A stretch of 64,000 nt of DNA from Bathynomus jamesi (Eukaryota; Arthropoda; Malacostraca; Isopoda; Cirolanidae): the NCBI GenBank assembly GCA_023014485.1, contig JAJOZX010001077.1:186001-250000 (forward strand), in the 5' to 3' direction. Shown one piece after another: positions 1-11,486 of this stretch; positions within the stretch are counted from its first letter, which is position 1; every line of letters starts with the position of its first letter. The notes beneath the pieces were generated by a model. It was given only the letters and a program-made list of their open reading frames with translations. It ran no database searches and was not told the DNA's origin. The position numbers were made by a program, and so were the translations under genes.

Positions 1-1173
1 AAAAGTTTTGTTTTAAATTTTAAAAATTTCAATTTCAATTTTCAAATTTTAATTTAAAAATTTCGTTAAGAAAGGCGGAGCGTAGAATTTAACAAAGTTG
101 AGATTAGAGCCAATAGAAGATCAGTAATTTTTGTACGAATGATGTCATGTAATGAAACTGGTTTTGATAGGCCCTTTAGACATCAAAGGGAGGAGTTTTT
201 GTAAGTGGAACTTTGAGTCTCAAATCAGTTGTAGACGTTCCTCCGAAAGTTAGCAGTGGCTCAAATAATCCGTCAGACTTGTGGTGAAATAGAAATTTCT
301 AAATCGAAATAACCTGGTAACGATTACTTAAAGTTTGAATCGCCTTCGTTTACGTGAACTTTTGTATAAGAACTTAGTGTTAGCGACTGTACAAGAGAAT
401 TTAGTCAGAACACCTATTGTGCATGACTCGTCAATAATTTTGTGAATGAATCTAAAATTATTTGGGACTCTCGGTTTTTTGGGTATTCTGGTCTGAAAAT
501 AAATCTGCGGGACTCGCGCAGAACTATTGGGAATAACTTCTAAATTTTTTTAAGTAATTCATTCTTTCCAATTTCTTTGTCGATTTTGATACTGTCATTT
601 AGTGCTAAGTTTATTGTTACATAAAAATATAAAGCCCCTCTATATAAATTATTTAAATTCAGATAACTGTGAACTTTGTCTTTGAATTTAAAATTGGATT
701 GCATTGTAGGGAAATTGATAAATTTACTTCAGAATAAATTTCTAAATTTATGTACTGTTTCGAGTGACATTGAATAAACTTTATAAGAGGGAGCGTGTCG
801 TTTCTCTGCCACCTTGCAATAGGCCTCTCTTGTTAGCTGAGGTGAATTAACATTTAAAGTAGGCTTCTGGGAAGCCGAAGGAATTTACGTCTATCAATTT
901 AAAGGGCCATCCGTCTGGATAGGTCGAGTCATCCTGAACGCAAAGCACACGAGCGTAAGAAATAATTTGTAATAGAAGTAATTAAAAGGGTGTCCAGCAC
1001 CATAAATAAATAAACGGGTTGGGCACTACATTTTGTCTTTTATATTCACAATCAGGTTTTCATTGTCACTATTACATACAGAAAATACTTCGTTAGTCGT
1101 AAGTTTGATGCACATACACAGAGATACCCCCACCAATCTGACCATCTCTTACAGTATATAAATAAACTTAATG
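1..1173. other. EPRS 3' flank, no gene recognised
   Basis: This stretch lies downstream of the EPRS stop codon (EPRS is on the minus strand). It is AT-rich and I see no open frame with recognisable similarity. The part next to 1173 must include the EPRS 3' UTR. A minus-strand AATAAA-type signal (TTTATT on the plus strand) occurs near 609, but I cannot tell whether it is used. GC-richer pieces around 790-960 could be a remnant of a repeat; I could not match them to anything else in the window. Confidence 0.4.
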
Positions 1174-4100
1174 CTAATAGCTTCGCCCAAACAGGGTATA
1201 AAATTTAGGCATGCGAGAACACTTTGGATGAATACATTTCAGTCCATCCACCTTGCCTGGCTGGTCAAAGGGTATACACAAACTTTTGGCCCCCATCGCG
1301 GGTGGTCCCGTGTCAGAAGGTTCATCCTTGGCTGAATCCTTTTTGATGGCATCTTCGCATTGTTCCTCACCGCAGAAAGGAGAGAGCATCACTTTCCCTT
1401 CATTCAGTTTATCTACAAACTCTGGCCACTGTCGAACCAACACTTTGTGGCTATCAAAATCATGTTTCGCTCTATTGAACATGTCCTTGTGAACTGTGTC
1501 CAGAATGTTGTACACGCGTCTTTCGATCAACATCCTGTCCAAACTCTGTTTCTCGCCGTTGTCACGTCTCACGGCGAACACCTGATTGGCGGAGAGTTCC
1601 CTCGGACCAACCTCTATCCTGATGGGAACGCCTTTCAGCTCCCAGTCATTGAATTTCCAAGCGGGAGTCACATTATCCCTTAAATCGCATCGTGCCCTTA
1701 TACCCTTGACCTTAAGGTCACGCTCAACTTCGCTGCAGTATTTCGTTAAGGAATCCTTCACCTCATCCGTTGTCAACGAGGTGATGCCAACCGGCATAAT
1801 TACCACTTGAACTGGGGCCACCACAGGGGGTAACACCAAACCTTCATTATCTCCGTGTACCATCACCATTACCCCGATCGTTCGAGTTGAGAGACCCCAG
1901 CTGGTCTGGAATGTGTATTTCTTCTCTTTCGTCTTCGGGTCTTCGAACACAATCTCTAACATCTTGGAGAAGTTCTGACCCAGATGATGAGAGGTGGCAC
2001 CTTGGATCGCTCTTCCATTAACTGATAGAAAAGCCTCTGTCGTCGTGGTAAAATCCCCACCGGCGAATTTTTCCTTTTCAGTTTTATGACCTCTCACCAC
2101 GGGAACAGCGAGTAGTTCCTCGTAAACACGGGCGTACAGCTCCAAGATCTTGTACACTTCATCGCAAGCTTCCTCCTTCGTTGCGAAAGCCGAATGTCCT
2201 TCCTGCCACAAGAATTCTCTGGTTCGGAGGAAAGGAGTCGGCTGCTTGAACTCCCACCGCGCTACGTTGTTCCACTGGTTGATCTTCAGGGGCAAGTCCC
2301 TGTGGGACTGAATCCACTTGGAGAATGCGGGATACATGACAGTCTCGGAAGAGGGACGGATGGCCACAGGCTCCGCCATTTCACTCGAGCCTGATTTCGT
2401 TACCCAAGCAACTTCGGAAGAGAAGCCGGCGATATGAGTCCTCTCCTTCTCATAAGCGTTTTTCGACATAAATATGGGAAAATAGGCATTTTCAACGCCT
2501 AATTTCTTTATCTCTTCATCGAAGAATGCTTTAATATACTCCCAAATACCGTACGACCAAGGACGAAGAATGTAACAGCCAGAAATGTTGTAGTATTCAA
2601 TCATTTCCGACTTGGTGATCACCTGCGAGTACCAATCTGATAAATTTTCCTCCTTTTTCGCTTCGAGACCCAACCTCGTTTGCTTCTTACTGCTCACTTC
2701 ATCTACTTTGGGTTCAACTTTTGCTCGCTTCGCCTCTTTGTCGATCGATTTCGTTGGTGGAGAGCAAGAACACGCTTCTGCTTCGGGTTTTGGGGTTGAA
2801 AATGAGGCAGGGTCAATATCTGGCTTCCATTCAACATTCGTCAAGTTTTTAAAATCTTCCTTAAGCGCGAGTAAAATATTAACTTCAGAACTTATAACTT
2901 CTCTATCTGCTTTTTGAGACTTTAAAGTTCGCACTTTATCGCCCTGATGCTTTATTTTGGTATGAATTTCCAGTGATGAGTCGCTTTGAGGGGTTTTATT
3001 CGCTGTAGACAATGGGGGTGAGGGGTATGTAGACAATGGGGGTGAGGGGTATGTAGACAATGGGGGTGAGGGGTATGTAGACAATGGGGGTGAGGGGTAT
3101 GTAGACAATGGGGGTGAGGGGTATGTAGACAATGGGGGTGAGGGGTATGTAGACAATGGGGGTGAGGGGTATGTAGACAATGGGGGTGAGGGGTATGTAG
3201 ATGACGTCAACAAATTTATATCCGGTTTCCAGTCAGTGCCTGTAATATTCTTGAAATCTGCTTTTAAAGCTAAAAGTAAATCAACTTCAGCTTTGATCGT
3301 TTCTTTATCAGCTTTCAAGCTTTTCAAGTTCCTCACTTTATCCCCCTGAAGTTTAATTTGGAGTGAACTTCAAGAGCTTTGTTGCTTCCGCTAGAAGTTC
3401 CCTTTGGCTTAGAACATACTTCTTTCATGGGTTTCTCCGCCTTACTAATATCAAGGTCGGGTTTCCATTCGACGCTTGTCGCCACCTGGAACTCTTTCTT
3501 CAAACTGAGCAAAACATCAACTTCCATTTTAATGACCACCTCCTCGGCTTTTGAGGCCTTGAGGGATCTCACTTTGTCGCCTTGTTCCTTTATTTTATAT
3601 GATAACGCGATGGAAGATGCGTTATCATCATGAATATTCTCGCAGCTTGAATCCTTAATGAGAGAACCAATATCAATATCCGGCTTCCAGTCTGCATTAA
3701 CTTTTTCTTTGAAGCATTTCTTAAGGGCGAGCAACGTGTCTACTTCCTTCTTAACCACTTCCTTATCGGCCTTTTCCGCTTTTAGAGCTCTCACTTTATC
3801 TCCTTGAGCTTTGATCTTGTTATGCAACCCAAGGGCATCACTGGATGTAGACACGGGCTTATCGACGGATGGCTGAGGTTTCTTAATGGATGGTAGCATT
3901 TGTGTTGATTTATTAAACTGTTTAATATCGATGTCTGGGGTCCAATCGATCCCAGTATGATCTTTGAACTCGGCTTTCAAAGCCTTAAGACAATCCACTT
4001 CTGGCATTATAATATTCTTGTCCACTTTATCATTTTTTAACTTTCTTATCTTATCCCCTTGTTCCTTGATTCTCTTATGGATTTCAATGGCTTTCTTGTC

Positions 4101-5663
4101 TTTATTACTAGACGGAACAACAGCCTTCGATTCCTCTTGAGGACTTTTCTCCGCCTGCTTCCCTTTGGCACTCTGCTTCGTCTCCTTGGCACTCATTGCA
4201 GCTGCCGCCTTCGAAGATATTACCGACGGCTCTTTCGTTCGTCCATCTGGGATATAAAATAGCACGACCAGACTCTCTCTGCACGAGGCATCACTGAACG
4301 GTTTATACGCCTCATCCACTCTGAAGAACCCTTTCCGCTGCAGTTCGATGATATCCCCAGCTTTTAGTTTCTTCAACTCATCATCCCCAACCATCTGAAC
4401 ATCGTATCTAGTTAAAGGGTTAATAAAATCTTTAAACTCTTCATCTTTACCGAGAACGTTCTTGTGTATTATGTGATCGAAGTAGGAGCAGACGAGGGGT
4501 GTCCACGGTGCGTTCACGGTTTCGGGAAGCCAAGTTAACTTAACAGTTTTCTTGAAGTCTGTATTCGACAGATTCGGTTCAGCTTCGATCTTCTCTATCT
4601 TGTCATCTTTCTTGTGAATGTTCACTATCTTCAAGTTACCCCAATTGATAAAGGTGGCATTTTCTCCTTCCTTTAACTCTACTGCGTCAACCGCCTCAAT
4701 GAACACTTTCGAACCATGCCAAACTGTTTTAGTTCCTTCAGAAGTGTCCTTCGGGTGTTTCTGAGCTTCCTTCCTCTCCTCTCGCACATTGTGCACAGTC
4801 ACGGACACCAAATCTCCTTGAAGGGCGGTGTACCTCGGGGAATCCCGATCTATCACCTTCTTATTGAAGGCCCAAATCTTGTCCCACTCCATATTCACAA
4901 CAGAGCGAGAAGATCCCTGAGCGATAAAGAAATCCTTCAGACCTTCCACAGTCATACCTCTGCGAATGATCCCCCTAACAGTGGGGAATCTGGGATCATC
5001 CCATCCATCTACATACCCTTCGTTAACGAACCAGGTCAGCTTTCTCTTGGACAAAACAGTGTTGTTCATGTTCAGTCTCGAATACTCATAAATATGAAGA
5101 CTGCGAAGGTTGAGATGTTTGATGAACCAATAATACTGCTCATCCCTATCGTGGTATTCCGTCGTCCTCAAGGCGTGGGTAACCCCTTCCACGCTATCGA
5201 CGATGGGACACGCAAAGTCGTACGTGGGGTAAACTTTAAACTTCTCGCCCATCCTTATATGAGGTTCGTTTTTACAGCGATAAATGGTGGGGTCCCTCAT
5301 ACAGCCATTAGGGGAGGTCATATCGATTTTGGCCCTGACACAGCATTTTTGACCCAATTCCGTTCCGTTCTTCATGTGGGACCACATCTTCACGTTCGCC
5401 TCCACAGAGTTATTCCTGTTCCTGCTCTCTTTCTTCTCCTCCCTCTCTTTCTTCATAGATTCTGCGTCAGTGTCGTCGACGTACGCCAATCCTTTGTTCA
5501 AAAGGTATTCGCACATTTCAAACATTTTGTCGAAATGATCCGATGTGTAAGTGAAAGTATCAGGTTCGATTTCGAGAAGTTTTAAATCTTCAAGAATCAC
5601 CTTTTCGAAGTCGACTTTTTCCTTCTCACGATTTGTGTCATCGAACCTCATTATCAGTTTCCC
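1174..5663 (-). CDS. EPRS1: EPRS large exon: GluRS body, five WHEP repeats, ProRS
   Basis: Bifunctional glutamate/proline-tRNA ligase, a cytosolic enzyme that charges tRNA-Glu and tRNA-Pro and is a scaffold of the multi-tRNA-synthetase complex. The acceptor CAG (5664-5666) joins in phase 0 to the exon at 16167. In order: rest of the class I GluRS core (MRFDDTN just after the junction, KMSKS-like LSKRK near 5050), its anticodon-binding part to about 4240, five WHEP-type RNA-binding repeats (about 3930-4090, 3670-3830, 3450-3610, 3215-3380, 2813-2977), then class II ProRS with PTPFLRTREFLWQEGH (motif 2) and a C terminus in FGRSY. Two frames meet near 3352: a base is missing in WHEP 4. With one base restored, 4490 bases give a whole number of codons (1496), which fits a single-base loss. 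A 24 bp minisatellite sits between WHEP 4 and 5. Everything else reads as conserved, so I take this as a functional gene with an assembly error, but a genuine mutation is possible. Confidence 0.93.
3005..3196 (-). repeat. In-frame 24 bp minisatellite (8 copies) in EPRS
   Basis: Exactly eight essentially identical 24-base units fill 192 bases of coding sequence. On the minus strand each unit encodes the octapeptide LSTYPSPP. The array lies in the linker between WHEP repeats 4 and 5. Because the unit is a multiple of three, copy-number changes would keep the frame. The peptide is rich in Ser/Thr/Tyr-Pro and is expected to be disordered. Confidence 0.95.
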
Positions 5664-6041
5664 CTGCAAACGAAAAACGACCTTTATATCTTTGGGGTTA
5701 GGCGCGAAAGTTCGATGGACGGGTAACTACGCTCGGAAAAACGTCCATTTCACGTTACAATAATTCTCGAAAATACAAACAAGAAACCTCTTTTGCAAAA
5801 TGTCTCTTTTTCAAACAATTTCCTCTCAGGTATTTTGGGGAGAGGAGGGCAGGGTGAAAGGTAATACTGCTTTCCTGAGATCGGGGTCGTACCCTATGCC
5901 TGGTGGTGATTCCTGTACATGGTTACCACTGATTTGACAAAAAAAAAAGTTTTAAGTAATTTTCAATGAACTCTAAATTTATTAATGCTCAATGATTTTA
6001 GCTTATGACTGTAATGATAAACCGTATGAATATATATATAT

Positions 6042-6631
6042 AGGGTGATCCAGAGAAATGGGACCCAAAAGAAACCCCTGTAACTCTTAAAGTATAAGTC
6101 CTTTTATAAAATCATACGCATCATTCGAAAGAGGATAGTTACAAGTTTGTACAGGATTGTATAGGTTTTGACAATACAAGACAAGATAAGATACAAAACA
6201 AAATAAAAGTGTTAGTTAAAACTAACCCTTCAAGATGACTGCATGGACTGTGGAACAGCTGCGTTTCATAACTGAGCAATATTATGAGCATGGAAGAAGT
6301 GTAGTTTCAGCTCTTAGAAGGTGATTTTGACATCTGAAAATTTGTCTTGAAAGATCTTTGAGCTGAAACTACACTTCTTCCATGCTCATAATATTGCTCA
6401 GTTATGAAACGCAGCTGTTCCACAGTCCATGCAGTCATCTTGAAGGGTTAGTTTTAACTAACACTTTTATTTTGTTTTGTATCTTATCTTGTCTTGTATT
6501 GTCAAAACCTATACAATCCTGTACAAACTTGTAACTATCCTCTTTCGAATGATGCGTATGATTTTATAAAAGGACTTATACTTTAAGAGTTACAGGGGTT
6601 TCTTTTGGGTCCCATTTCTCTGGATCACCCT
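6042..6631. mobile_element. Palindromic mariner-like element, 5' half duplicated head to head
   Basis: Two 272-base arms (6042-6313 and 6360-6631) are inverted copies of each other around a 46-base loop; by eye they are identical. The outer ends AGGGTGATCCAGAGAAATGG are Tc1/mariner-type terminal repeats lying in (TA)n. Each arm contains the start of a transposase reading MTAWTVEQLRFITEQYYEHG, an N-terminal helix-turn-helix of the DUF4817 kind, from the ATG at 6235 on plus and its mirror on minus. The catalytic half is absent. It can only move in trans, if at all. Confidence 0.85.
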
Positions 6632-6701
6632 TTATATATATTATATATATATATATATATATACTGTACAGTATATATATATATATATATATATATTATA
6701 T
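6632..6701. repeat. (TA)n microsatellite
   Basis: Alternating TA tract between the mariner palindrome and the inverted end of PLE1. It includes a small TACTGTACAGTA palindrome. Confidence 0.9.
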
Positions 6702-6819
6702 GATGAATAAAACCACGAAGGGAAAAGAAACACAGAGTGGTGCTCAAGCACTTTCGTCTAATGACATCCTCAGGAACACTGGAGTGAAAAGGGAGTTCAA
6801 GTCTATATATATGTTACAA

Positions 6820-6861
<42 letters not shown>

Positions 6862-7090
6862 GGTACAGAAATAAAAATTGTGGGAGGAGCAAACACATTT
6901 GTATGGAAAACTAACAATTTTAGCACTTTGCCCGAAATTCAACATAAGCTCAAATGGCTTGTTTACAACCAATTTTTTATAGTTATTGTCTGAATGATAC
7001 ATGGGTCACAAAAGAATAAAGAAATTAAAATAAATATAAATTGTAAACAAAAATAGATAAAAAAAAAAAAAAATTACAAAATGATGCCTA
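6697..7090 (-). mobile_element. Inverted terminal piece of Penelope-like element PLE1
   Basis: Bases 6697-6800 are the reverse complement of 15285-15400, and about 6880-7090 are the reverse complement of about 11940-12135. Those pieces lie downstream of a plus-strand Penelope endonuclease fragment (7545-7880). This is therefore an inverted copy of the PLE1 3' region placed upstream of it, the fold-back arrangement typical of Penelope elements. The minus strand carries a hammerhead-like core at 6741-6778. Confidence 0.65.
6741..6778 (-). ncRNA. Hammerhead-ribozyme-like core (PLE1, inverted copy)
   Basis: On the minus strand: TGTTC, box CTGAGGA, stem GTC/GAC with an ATTA loop, box GAAA, short stem III AGTGCT, then T and GAGCA, which can pair with the initial TGTTC. 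Relative to the copy at 15320 one stem III base differs (AGTGCT for AGCGCT). Confidence 0.5.
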
Positions 7091-7158
7091 AATGATATAT
7101 AAAGAAGTATAAGAATATATAAGATATATGAGATATAAGAAAATATAAAAGCAAAATA

Positions 7159-7160
<2 letters not shown>

Positions 7161-7226
<66 letters not shown>
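7161..7226. repeat. (AT)n microsatellite
   Basis: Uninterrupted AT dinucleotide run, inside PLE1-derived sequence. Confidence 0.95.
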
Positions 7227-7230
<4 letters not shown>

Positions 7231-7544
7231 GAAAAAAATTACTAAAGGTTTTTATAGTTATTGTCTGAATTGGAAAATATCAACAGTATTGGAAGTGAGC
7301 TGTGTTACCCATCTGCGTTCATGGAATCTTGTCTTAATAAGGCTAAATGAACCTTCTATTGTGTGAATAATAACACTCACACCTTGTCAAAGAATATTTT
7401 AGTACTTCCATTTTTCTCAGGCTTCTTAGGCATTGCTAATGTACTTAAACTTTTGGATATCAGTGTAGTTTTTTCATATAACAATATTGTGAAAAATATC
7501 ATAGTAAAAAATAGCCCTACCAATAATTAGGCATTATCTATAAA

Positions 7545-7880
7545 ATTGGGTGTAAACAAAGTGATTCCTTTTACATAGGTCAGATGGGAAAGGATTTGCA
7601 AATGCGTGTAAAACAGCATCAATACTCCGTTAGAACGGGACAGTTGTCCAGTGCTCTTTTTGTTCATTTGTCAGAGTTATCCCATTGTATTGATTGGAAT
7701 AATGCTTCAGTTTTGTTTCACTCTAGCAACATTGTTAATAGAAATATTCTTGAGTCTGCTATAATTCAACTTACAAATAACCCTAACATGAGCAAAGGTC
7801 TGTTTCAATTCAATCCCGTTGCTCTGAATTCCTTCAGAATGGATTTAAACAAGAAGGGCAGGTTGCTAAACTCTTGGTAA
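7545..7880 (+). pseudogene. PLE1 GIY-YIG endonuclease fragment
   Basis: This is the C-terminal part of a Penelope-like polyprotein. Reading in frame from 7551 gives CKQSDSFYIGQMGKDLQMRVKQH, in which FYIG is the YIG half of the GIY-YIG nuclease motif and the R..QH segment follows at the usual distance. The frame ends at 7878 with LLNSW. No reverse transcriptase domain remains upstream, so the copy is 5' truncated. The AT-rich tail after the stop (7881-7964) recurs at 11670-11740, beyond the inserted Tigger. Confidence 0.7.
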
Positions 7881-8058
7881 AAAATTTTTTTTTTCCCTTA
7901 TAAATTTGTATGCTTCTCTTAATTTTATTTTTCAATTTATTGTTGTGTGTGTATTTCTTATATACAGTCGAACTTTGATATAAGCAAGTTTTGGGGACCA
8001 AGAAAAAATTTGCTTATATAGAATACATCCAGAATATATGCACATACACCATATAGTA

Positions 8059-9439
8059 CAGTGCCCGCGAAAAGTATCCGATCACCCTTGAAATTTGTAT
8101 TTTTTACATAAAAAACAATGTTTAAATGTATACTAACCTTATATTAGTATTTTGTCATCTGTCCTTTGGTTTGGATGACTTGTTCTAGACGTTTTGGCAT
8201 GGATTTAATCAAGTTTTGACAAACTTCCACTGATATTTCCTTTTGATGGCCTCTTGTAATTTTTCGACTGAGCCAGTGTCGTGGCATTCAACCTTATTTT
8301 TTATTATTAGCCACAGATTTTCTATCGGATTGAGATCTGGACTATTACCAGGCCAATCCAAAATATCAAATTTATTGTCAGTAATCCATTTTGTCACTAT
8401 TTTGGCCCTGTGACATGGTGCACCATCATGCATGTATGTTTTTGTCCTTTGGATTGCCATTGCCATTGGAAGTTTATCCTGTAGCATTGCTAAATACCGT
8501 GCACCATTCATAGTTGTGTTCTTCGGAAGAAAATATAAGTTTCCACGCCCATAGTAACCGAAACAACCCCAAACCATCACACTTGGAGGGTGTTTCATTG
8601 TCTTTAGGGTGTATTTAGGGTCCATCCTATTTGAGCCAATAGGCCGGCGAACCTTTTTTGGACAACTTCTGAATGTCAAAAATGTCGACTCATCGCTAAA
8701 TAAAACCTTCTTCCAGTCATCAACAGTCCAATGAATGTATTTTTTACAAAATGCGACACGTTTTTTACGCATTTTTTCATTAATGAACGGTTTCTTAGCA
8801 GCATGGCGAGATGGTAATCCGAGTTCTTTTTGGAGCCGCTCCTGGATAGTTCGTTCAGAAACACCAGATAACAAATTATTCATATTAAATTTTATTTCTT
8901 TCGCAGTTATTGTTGGGTTTTTCAATACTAAACGTTTCATAAGTTTGTCTGTTCGCGAATTTGTTTTTCTCGGTCTGCCAGATCGTTTTTTAGGGACTGG
9001 CGTGGTTAGGCCACCATTGTTCTTAGCCCGTGAAACCCATAAATTAACGGTACTTTGGGATATGTTTAATTCCTTAGCTATCTGTCTCTGTGATTTCCCA
9101 CATGCATGCAAAGCAACAATAGCACCTCGACAATCACTCTTAAGTTGTTTTTTAGCACACATTATATATAAATTTTATTTACACCACTTTCTGTAAAAAA
9201 AAAAAAATATCAAGAAATTTACACAAACAGTGAAATCTGACAAATTTGAGACACAGCCACCCGCAACGAAGGCTACCAGAACACTAATTTGAGAATGCGT
9301 TGGATAGCTCTCATATCAGCGAGCAACCTCAAAGTTACCAGATGTCGCTAGAACAAATAGAAAGTGAATTACGTGTCTCTGAATATCAAGGGAAAATATT
9401 GTATTTTCTTGAGTGATCGGATACTTTTCGCGGGCACTG
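8059..9439 (-). mobile_element. Tc1-like transposon, 1381 bp
   Basis: Ends carry inverted repeats beginning CAGTGCCCGCGAAAAGTATC, about 26 bases long, with TA duplications at 8057-8058 and 9440-9441. It is inserted in the terminal part of the Tigger, so it is the younger element. One nearly intact transposase fills it. Confidence 0.95.
8209..9162 (-). pseudogene. Tc1 transposase, DD34E, frameshifted at the C terminus
   Basis: The 317-residue frame has an N-terminal paired-type helix-turn-helix (about 1-50), a GRPR hook (62-65), a second helix-turn-helix (about 70-120) and a DD34E catalytic domain: D157 in FSDEST, D246 in HDGAPCH and E281 in NPIEN, with 34 residues between the last two. All three acidic residues are present. 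After about residue 303 (AIKR) the frame runs off into KYQWKFVKT and stops, whereas another frame continues EISVEVCQNLIKSMP, the usual family ending, to about 340 residues. A single base lost in an A run explains this. It is the best-preserved cut-and-paste transposase in the window. Confidence 0.9.
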
Positions 9440-9660
9440 TACAACAGGTTATTGAAAGATGAAAGGATCTACTAACTGTATAAATGTAATAAAAGGAAAA
9501 AAAACAAATGTATAAAATTGTACAATTTATTTAAAAATTACATTAAAATTAGAACATTTATGTAAAGATTTCATGAAAATTAGAACATATCACAATAAGA
9601 AAATACAGTACATAGGTATAGAATTATACAAGTACAGTACATAAATTGTTAGCACCTATG

Positions 9661-11123
9661 TTAATTAAAATAATCACGAACAGTGGTTTGTTTTTTAGCA
9701 GTTTTGTGAATGATAAAATTTTGGAGTTCTTTCTGGGTTTCTTTTAATTCCAGAGTGCTTAGATCATTGGTTTCTAAAACTTTTTTTATTTCATCTAACA
9801 TGTTTAAGGCTTGTAATGGGGTTGTCATACAAGTCTCTTCAACTTCATGATCGTGTTCTTTGTTTTCAGAGATTTCAGAACCTTCTGAGAAACATTCTAA
9901 GTTTCTATCACATTGAATAAAATCTTCATTCAAACTGGTGATAACCTCCTCAACAATTTCAACTTCACATTCATGACTTATTGCAATTTGGAGAGTAGGA
10001 ACACATTTTTTGAAGCAGTTTTTAATGCTGGTTGGGGCTACATTAGCCCAAGCACCTTTAAGCATAAAAAGGGCATTTAAACCATTACAGACTTTACTCC
10101 ACTTTCCATAGTATCATCTTGCCCAGAATCCAGTCATGCCACTAGCTCTTTCATCAACTTTTTGCAATAGTGCGCTTTGAGGCAACGAATGATTCCAGCA
10201 TCCATCGGCTGGATTAGAGATGTTGTATTAGCTGGTAGGTACAGGATTTCTATGTTTGTTGTCACATTCACTTTTGGGTGTGCAGGACATTGATTGAGCA
10301 ACAGCAAAATTTTTCTTTTGTTGCGTCTCATTTTCTCATCCAATTTCATCAGCCAATCAGTGAATAAAATCTTTGTCATCCAGGTATTCGAATTTGCCTC
10401 GTATTGAATGGGAAGACTGTTATTCTTGTTTTTGAAACATCTGGGATTTTTACTTTTTCCGATCACTAGCAGGGGTAATTTTTCAGTTCCTGTCATGTTC
10501 ACAGCTACCAGAACAGTTAATCTTTCCTTTTTCTTCTTACCACCACTGACTTCTTCACCCTTTTTGGCTAATGTGCCATCTGGGGTAGCTCTGTAATACA
10601 AGCCCGTTTCATTGGTGTTAAAAACTGAATCCTTTGAATAGCATTCTAAGAGTTCAGATAAAACATATTTCTGCCAATCATTTGTGGCACTAGAATTGGC
10701 ATCCGCTTTTTCTCCATATTCATGCTTGAAAACAATGTTGAATCTTTTTTGAAATTTTTTAAGCCAGCCTTGAGAAAAAATGTCATCATCAAAACCCCCA
10801 TAAAGTCCTTCTGCTAGTGACTTAGCTTTCTCAATCAAAATTGCTCCAGAAATTTCAGCTTTCTTCTCTCTCATGACAACAAACCACTCATAAAGCTCGT
10901 GCTCCAAATCTAGTAGAACACCTTCTCTCTTCCTCTTATGAAGCAAATTTCTATTTTGTATTCGAAGCTGGTTTAACTTGTCCTCATTCTTCATCCATCG
11001 GGTTATAAGGCACTGGTTAATTTTAAATTTTTGAGCCACATAGGCTCTCTTTTCACCATTGTTTACAGCCTTGATGACATCAAGTTTGAACTCTAGAGAA
11101 AAATTGTTTCGTTTAGAAGCCAT
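9661..11123 (-). pseudogene. Tigger/TIGD-like transposase with both early catalytic Asp changed to Asn
   Basis: The main frame (10134-11123, 329 residues) starts MASKRNNFSL with a CENP-B-type helix-turn-helix, then a second DNA-binding domain and a DDE_1 catalytic domain. The expected first Asp is Asn171 (FNTNETGLYY) and the second is Asn276 (LLLNQCPAH); the third, D307 in IQPMDAG, is intact, with 30 residues between positions two and three. Both changes are GAT to AAT. A second frame (9661-10065, 134 residues) gives the C-terminal part (GAWANVAPTSIKNCF and an acidic tail). Stops between them show decay or a small deletion. Catalytically dead by inspection. Confidence 0.85.
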
Positions 11124-11486
11124 TAATAATATCTAACGAACGATGATTGAGCACACACAACTGATCCAGAGAGGCTAAATTCTAACCTAGAATCGGAAAA
11201 TAAATTAAAGATGTGTGGCGACAACTCAAATGGGACACTGCAGTAAACTGATTCAAAACAAAAATTAACTTTTGTGTTCATACACCATCTAGCGGCTGAA
11301 TCTGAAACTCATAATTGCCTATGCACACATGGTCGCACGCGTGTGGATTTTTCCAATTTTTTTTATCTATGTATACTTGCTTATATGGGATGTTTGCTTG
11401 TATTGAATTTTTACTTAGTAAATTTCTTTGGGATCGGGAAATTTCTTGCTTATACTGAATAATTTGCTTATAACAAAGTTATACTG

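Larger units (their letters stand above)
7965..11486 (-). mobile_element. Tigger (pogo-type) DNA transposon with a nested Tc1
   Basis: The ends match as inverted repeats: CAGTCGAACTTTGATATAAG at 7965 and, on the other strand from 11486, CAGTATAACTTTGTTATAAG. TA lies on both sides (7963-7964 and 11487-11488). Without the Tc1 insertion the element is about 2.1 kb. It is inserted in the AT-rich tail of PLE1. The transposase is on the minus strand. Confidence 0.85.

Noticed and set aside
4716..5585. 289-residue plus-strand frame
   Set aside because: It is antisense to conserved GluRS coding sequence and shows no independent similarity.
1174..5663. EPRS as a processed or dead pseudogene
   Set aside because: Conserved introns with good splice sites, intact catalytic motifs and only one frame break in 4.5 kb argue for a functional gene with a sequence error.
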